Origin: JAAYAY01 sp964429355
Lineage (GTDB): Bacteria > Planctomycetota > Planctomycetia > Pirellulales > Thermoguttaceae
Reading direction: 5' to 3'
NCBI GenBank assembly: GCA_964429355.1
Contig: CAYSCH010000136.1
Coordinates: forward strand, 1-21,016
DNA: 21,016 nt
Of this stretch, positions 17,709 through 21,016 are shown in pieces. Each line of letters opens with the position of its first letter. Positions within the stretch are counted from its first letter, which is position 1. The position numbers and the translations under genes are program-made. The notes under the pieces are model-generated. The model did not search any database, was not told the DNA's origin, and worked only from the letters and a program-made list of their open reading frames with translations.

Positions 17709-17964
17709 GTCGCCCCTCCTGAAAAGGAACCACCCGATATCGGCTGAAACCCAGGCAACCGACAATCTCAGAATATCACCACTTCACGGCGACGCAAGAC
17801 AGACAGCCTCAGACGCCTCAGGCCCAAGAGCAACATGACCGTCGATGCACATTCATGCCCGTGGGGAAGTCCCTCGGTCTGTTCAGCCTCTTGTCCACCC
17901 ATCCAGGGGCTGTTCTGCAACGGGAATGTCGAGCTCCCAGGAAGGGTAAACACGCACGGTCAAC
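17709..17964. other. Intergenic region between motB and the beta-CA-like gene
   Basis: This 256-base stretch has no convincing gene or intrinsic terminator. It holds a possible promoter (17770-17797) and, on the minus strand, a short direct repeat CTGAGGC separated by two bases near 17810-17825. Confidence 0.5.
17770..17797 (-). promoter_or_regulatory. Weak candidate promoter for the beta-CA-like gene
   Basis: On the minus strand TTGCGT (17797-17792, 3 of 6 to the -35) and TATTCT (17775-17770, 4 of 6 to the -10) are 16 bases apart. A transcript starting near 17763 would have a leader of about 55 bases to the GTG start, in agreement with that choice. Confidence 0.3.
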
Positions 17965-18729
17965 TCAGTACTCGCTGAAGTGCTTTGCCCGCTCTTCGGG
18001 GGTCCCCATGAAGTCCTCCGTGAGCTCGTTGAGCACATACACCTCGACCCGCGAATTGTACATCCGCTGGGTCGGATCGGCCTCAATCGAGAACGGCTCG
18101 TAAGCCCCCCCTTGGCTCAGGCGGATCCGTTCTGGCGTGATCCCCTTCTCCACCAGAAAGTCCATCGCCCTACGGCAACGGGCGTAAGAGACTTGCCAGG
18201 GGTCGTTCCCGTCCCCTCCCCCCGACGGCGAACCTCGCGTCGCATGCCCTCGGATCTCAACCTTCTGCGGTTTGCCCCGAAGCATGTCGCTCACCTGTGT
18301 CAACTGATCCTTGGCCTTCTCGTCCAGTTCGCTCCCCCCCTCAGCGAACACGATCACCGTCCCCACCCGGCGACGGTCGCCCGCATGGATCATCAACAGG
18401 CCCGAATCGTCCCCCCGTTCCTTGGCCGACTTGTCACTCGTCGCGTCGGCTGCCTTGTGTACCTTCGATGAACCGGTTTCCGGTGCATCCTTGGGACGGG
18501 AAGGAGCCAGCGACGAGCCGACCGGTTGACCTGGCTTGTTCGGTCGCAGCATCGGCGAACCACCACCCCCAAGCAGCGATCCGCTCGGTGGGTTCTCGAA
18601 ATATTCGGCAACGGCCTCTTTCACGTCCTGGCCCTGAGCCGTGATCCACATCACCATGAAGAATGCCATCATCGCGGTCACAAAATCCGCGTAGGCCACC
18701 TTCCATGCTCCGCCACCTGCACCTGCCAT
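17965..18729 (-). CDS. motB: Flagellar motor stator protein MotB
   Basis: 254-residue inner-membrane protein that, with MotA, forms the ion-conducting stator and anchors it to peptidoglycan. A short cytoplasmic N-terminus (MAGAGGGAWK) precedes one transmembrane helix, residues 11-30, with the conserved ion-binding Asp15 in AYADFVTAMMAFFMVMW. A plug-like helix VKEAVAEYFENP (36-47) and a Gly/Pro/Ser-rich linker (48-108) follow. The OmpA-like peptidoglycan-binding domain covers about 115-235, with VEIRGHA (157-163), the YARCRRAMDFLVEKGI helix and NSRVEVYV (225-232). AGGA lies upstream of the ATG. It follows motA by 43 bases on the same strand, the standard motAB order. Whether protons or sodium ions drive it cannot be decided. 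Confidence 0.93.
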   Translation of the reverse strand: MAGAGGGAWKVAYADFVTAMMAFFMVMWITAQGQDVKEAVAEYFENPPSGSLLGGGGSPMLRPNKPGQPVGSSLAPSRPKDAPETGSSKVHKAADATSDKSAKERGDDSGLLMIHAGDRRRVGTVIVFAEGGSELDEKAKDQLTQVSDMLRGKPQKVEIRGHATRGSPSGGGDGNDPWQVSYARCRRAMDFLVEKGITPERIRLSQGGAYEPFSIEADPTQRMYNSRVEVYVLNELTEDFMGTPEERAKHFSEY

Positions 18730-18772
18730 GGGACTGATTCCTCGCTGAACTCTGCCCTATTCTGCTCGTGCG

Positions 18773-19633
18773 TCAGGACGCATCGATTTGCCTGAGCCAC
18801 TCATCCAACTCGTCCTGCGTGGGGCGGTACTCCGCCGCCACGCCGCGCCGCGCTCGCTCCAGTGCAACCTTGGGCGCCAATTCTCCCAGAAACCCCGGCA
18901 TCACCGCGGCGATGATCTCCAGAAAGCTGATTTCACCCCCATTGATAAACTCCAAACGCACGGCCAACGGCCCAATAACCCCATACGAAAGCAGAATTCC
19001 CAGGAATGTCCCGACCAGCGCCGCACCCACCTTCTCGCCGACCTCTTCCACGGGTCCGTCGATCGCACCCATCGTGATCACGATTCCCATCACCGCCGCC
19101 ACGATACCAAAACCAGGCAACGCATCGGCCGTTTTCGCCAGCACCGAGGTTGTGGCGTGATGCTCCTCTTCTACCAGTCGGATGTCGGTCGCTAACAGAC
19201 GCGGGAGATCGTCGGGCTTAACGGTGCCCTCGGCGATCGGCGTCATCGCACTAACCAGGAAATGCATGGCATGGTGGTTACGCACAAAATTCGGAAAGCT
19301 CGTGAAGATGGTGCTGGTGCCCGTCTCCCTCAAGTGCGGCTCCAGGGCCATCAGCCCGTCCCGGCGGGCCACTCGAAGCAGGCTGTAGAGAAGCTTGAAC
19401 ATTTCCTCGTACGCCTTCTTGTTGTACGGTGTCCCTTTCAGGCACTGCACCATGCCGCGTATCAGGTCCGTCAGAACCTTCTTCGGCGACATCAGTATCA
19501 AAGAACCCAAGGCCGCCCCGCCGATTGTCACGAACTCGGAAGGGTGAATGAGCGCATGGAGGTTTCCGCCAGCCATGGTGAATCCCCCCAAAACCGCGCC
19601 GATCACCACGATCCAGCCAACTATGACAATCAT
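18773..19633 (-). CDS. motA: Flagellar motor stator protein MotA
   Basis: 286-residue four-helix inner-membrane protein of the stator. I chose the ATG at 19633 because GGAG lies 8 bases upstream and the first helix then begins at MIVIVGWIVV; the frame extends upstream to 19777 without coding character. Helices lie at about 1-22, 33-49, 170-190 and 203-223. The cytoplasmic loop keeps the charged residues that in E. coli MotA contact FliG, at the same positions (Arg90 and Glu98). The channel prolines are also at the E. coli positions: Pro173 in DALPGFG and Pro222 in VIGPLA. Length and residue numbering match the family closely, so it should be functional. No other flagellar gene is in the window. 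Confidence 0.95.
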   Translation of the reverse strand: MIVIVGWIVVIGAVLGGFTMAGGNLHALIHPSEFVTIGGAALGSLILMSPKKVLTDLIRGMVQCLKGTPYNKKAYEEMFKLLYSLLRVARRDGLMALEPHLRETGTSTIFTSFPNFVRNHHAMHFLVSAMTPIAEGTVKPDDLPRLLATDIRLVEEEHHATTSVLAKTADALPGFGIVAAVMGIVITMGAIDGPVEEVGEKVGAALVGTFLGILLSYGVIGPLAVRLEFINGGEISFLEIIAAVMPGFLGELAPKVALERARRGVAAEYRPTQDELDEWLRQIDAS

Positions 19634-19774
19634 CTTCAAACTCCAGCTTGGTAACTCACAAACCGGCAGGCTCAATCGAATGTCACGGCCAGGCGATTCT
19701 CTCGCCCCTGATCGCGATTTGCCGTGGGCGAACGTTGCCGCTTGCGCTGCCCCCTCCATGCAGATTTTCCGGGC

Positions 19775-19796
19775 CAATCCATGTTCCCATGGATTG
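19775..19796. promoter_or_regulatory. Perfect 9-base inverted repeat in the motA leader
   Basis: CAATCCATG (19775-19783) and CATGGATTG (19788-19796) are exact reverse complements with a TTCC loop. The element lies 142 bases upstream of the motA ATG and just downstream of the candidate -10, so it could be an operator or an mRNA hairpin. Confidence 0.5.
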
Positions 19797-19816
19797 CCGC
19801 GGACTTCTGCTAGAGG

Positions 19817-19825
19817 TATATAGCA
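19817..19825 (-). promoter_or_regulatory. Candidate extended -10 promoter for motA
   Basis: On the minus strand TGC-TATATA (19825-19817) matches an extended -10 element, but no -35 hexamer is found at normal spacing. Transcription would start near 19810, giving a leader of about 180 bases that includes the inverted repeat. Confidence 0.3.
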
Positions 19826-20011
19826 CGCAGATTCTCTCCGGCGGTCGTGAAATCATTGCGGAAAGCGACGCGCGTCTCGATTGTGCCAGTCGTACCGGGT
19901 GCGCGGTCGCGCCGCGAGAACCACCACATTGCGGGCCAACCACCCCTCTGGTATTTGCCCGCGTCGCCGGACGTAGCCATCAAGCTCCGCCGTATTTGCC
20001 CCTGAGGGCGT

Positions 20012-21016
20012 CTACCGCGATTCTCGCCCCAGGGCAGAGCTCACCCGGTGGAGTTGCTCCACGGATCCCTCTGCCATTGTACCCTCCTGGTAGATGCCGA
20101 CATTGAAGGTCATCGGAGCCATGTGCTTGTTGCATGTCCGCACATACTCGGCGATCTGCTCATCGGTGTATAGTGGCGATGGTATCGGCGTGTCTGCTTC
20201 GGTGTGAACCCAACGGCGATCTTCCAGGCATGTCCAGCCAAACCACTGAAGGCCGCTTTCCAGATAGCGGCCTGCGGCAGGCGTATCGAGATGGACCAAT
20301 TCCCCAGCCCAGTAGTCCTGATGGGTCGTGTACAAAAATGTCTCGTTCACTCCGGCGTTGTATGTCACCAGTCGACCGGGGTGCCCGGCCTTGGCGGCAA
20401 CTGTGAACGTTTCCCACGGAAACTGGAAGCCGGTCATGTCGCTGGTGACGCTGTTGTGGGGCCCGCGGGGATCCAGCGAGTAGGGGCTGTCGAACCACCA
20501 CGCCTTGATCCTGTCTCCGTAGCGGTTGCCCATCCACGCGATGATCTCCATCAAGTTCCCGGCAAACCGCTCCTTGCGCGGAGCATGGTAACCGACCGCC
20601 TGCTCCCAAGCCGCGTCCTGGTGATGATTGCACGAATGGTTGTAGTAGACCAGTAAATGCTTTCCTTGGGCCGCCAAGGCGCCGCCAAGCTCCCCGATCA
20701 GGTCGCGCTCGCTGGTGCGGCCTGGCAGGATCCGGTCCAGCACCGGATGAGGAACCGGTAACATCTGCAGGGCGTGGGCCGCCGTGAACAGCACGTAATC
20801 CGCCCCGGCATGCTCCACCCCCGCCAGGAACCCTTCCAGGTCGAAGTCGGAAACCGCCTTCTGAAAGAGCTTCGCCGGACCGCGGCGTGCGGCCGTCTGG
20901 GCAGTCCAGTGAACACCGATCCCAAGCCGGCAACGGGCAAGCCAGTCCGTATTCGCCCTTTCGTAGAGTGCACTGGCGGCCGCCCCGCTTTCATCGGCTG
21001 AACTTCGCCCTGACAT
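20012..21016 (-). CDS. GH29 alpha-L-fucosidase-like protein (possibly 5'-partial)
   Basis: 334 residues read from an ATG that is the last codon of the window, so the true start may lie further upstream. The first part resembles the GH29 barrel: LGIGVHWTAQTA (31-42) corresponds to the RFGxxxHWG strand, GADYVLFTAAHA (71-82) to the GAKYxxLTxKHH strand, LLVYYNHSC (121-129) to the YYS strand, and KAWWFDSPYS (171-180) to the nucleophile strand, with Asp176 as the probable nucleophile. The usual WFDG is FDSP and the His pair after LTA is reduced to one His, so it is a divergent member that may act on another substrate. The C-terminal part lacks the beta-sandwich of typical fucosidases. No signal peptide is visible from this start. 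Confidence 0.7.
   Translation of the reverse strand: MSGRSSADESGAAASALYERANTDWLARCRLGIGVHWTAQTAARRGPAKLFQKAVSDFDLEGFLAGVEHAGADYVLFTAAHALQMLPVPHPVLDRILPGRTSERDLIGELGGALAAQGKHLLVYYNHSCNHHQDAAWEQAVGYHAPRKERFAGNLMEIIAWMGNRYGDRIKAWWFDSPYSLDPRGPHNSVTSDMTGFQFPWETFTVAAKAGHPGRLVTYNAGVNETFLYTTHQDYWAGELVHLDTPAAGRYLESGLQWFGWTCLEDRRWVHTEADTPIPSPLYTDEQIAEYVRTCNKHMAPMTFNVGIYQEGTMAEGSVEQLHRVSSALGRESR

Larger units (their letters stand above)
19634..20011. other. Intergenic region upstream of motA
   Basis: 378 bases between the GH29-like gene stop and motA. No credible gene is seen. It contains a possible extended -10 element and a perfect 9-base inverted repeat, both annotated separately. I see no sigma28-type flagellar promoter. 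Confidence 0.6.

Noticed and set aside
17768..17953. 61-codon minus-strand frame between motB and the beta-CA-like gene
   Set aside because: No ribosome site, low-complexity composition and overlap with the candidate promoter of the next gene.
19634..20106. Frames crossing the motA upstream region, including an N-terminal extension of motA to 19777
   Set aside because: The extension has no hydrophobic or conserved character, while the ATG at 19633 has a good ribosome site and matches MotA length and residue numbering.

Overview
The window is a GC-rich stretch of a bacterial chromosome, probably a draft or metagenome-assembled scaffold because it contains a run of ten N inside thiC. No rRNA or tRNA is visible, so taxonomy is inference. 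The mix of genes (a DUF1080 exported protein, a ROK sugar kinase, a GH29-like glycosidase, a large acetylxylan-esterase-type hydrolase, an OprB-type porin, short-form ThiC and MotAB) fits a free-living, polysaccharide-degrading, flagellated Planctomycetota-like bacterium with a Gram-negative envelope.

Layout. 1-1675 (+) is the C-terminal part of cobalamin-dependent methionine synthase. 1822-4564 (-) is an outer-membrane pair: a TolC-family efflux channel followed by an OprB-type porin. 4565-5073 is a divergent regulatory region with a sigma70-like promoter overlapped by an inverted repeat and a hairpin-rich leader leading into thiC (5074-6367, +). 6504-8134 (+) is a DUF1080 protein with a ROK kinase immediately downstream. 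It meets the signalling operon tail to tail, with only 10 bases between stop codons and one hairpin across the junction.

8145-14785 (-) is a four-gene signalling cassette in which every gene overlaps the next: two tandemly duplicated Cache-HAMP-PAS histidine kinases, a stand-alone receiver, and a receiver-histidine kinase hybrid. None of the four has a DNA-binding or enzymatic output domain, so the final output must be encoded elsewhere. 15065-17050 (-) is an exported two-domain alpha/beta hydrolase with a good extended -10 promoter. 17151-17708 (-) is a small protein carrying beta-carbonic-anhydrase zinc-site motifs. 17965-19633 (-) is the flagellar stator pair motA-motB, with no other flagellar gene nearby. 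20012-21016 (-) is a GH29 alpha-L-fucosidase-like protein starting at the window edge.

Most genes are recognisable families. The most interesting parts are the duplicated-kinase cassette without an output, the beta-CA-like protein, the esterase with a degenerate second hydrolase half, the structured thiC leader, and an octamer (TCCGATAC) shared between the upstream regions of the efflux gene and the signalling operon. I saw no CRISPR array, transposase, integrase, phage gene or recognisable defence system.
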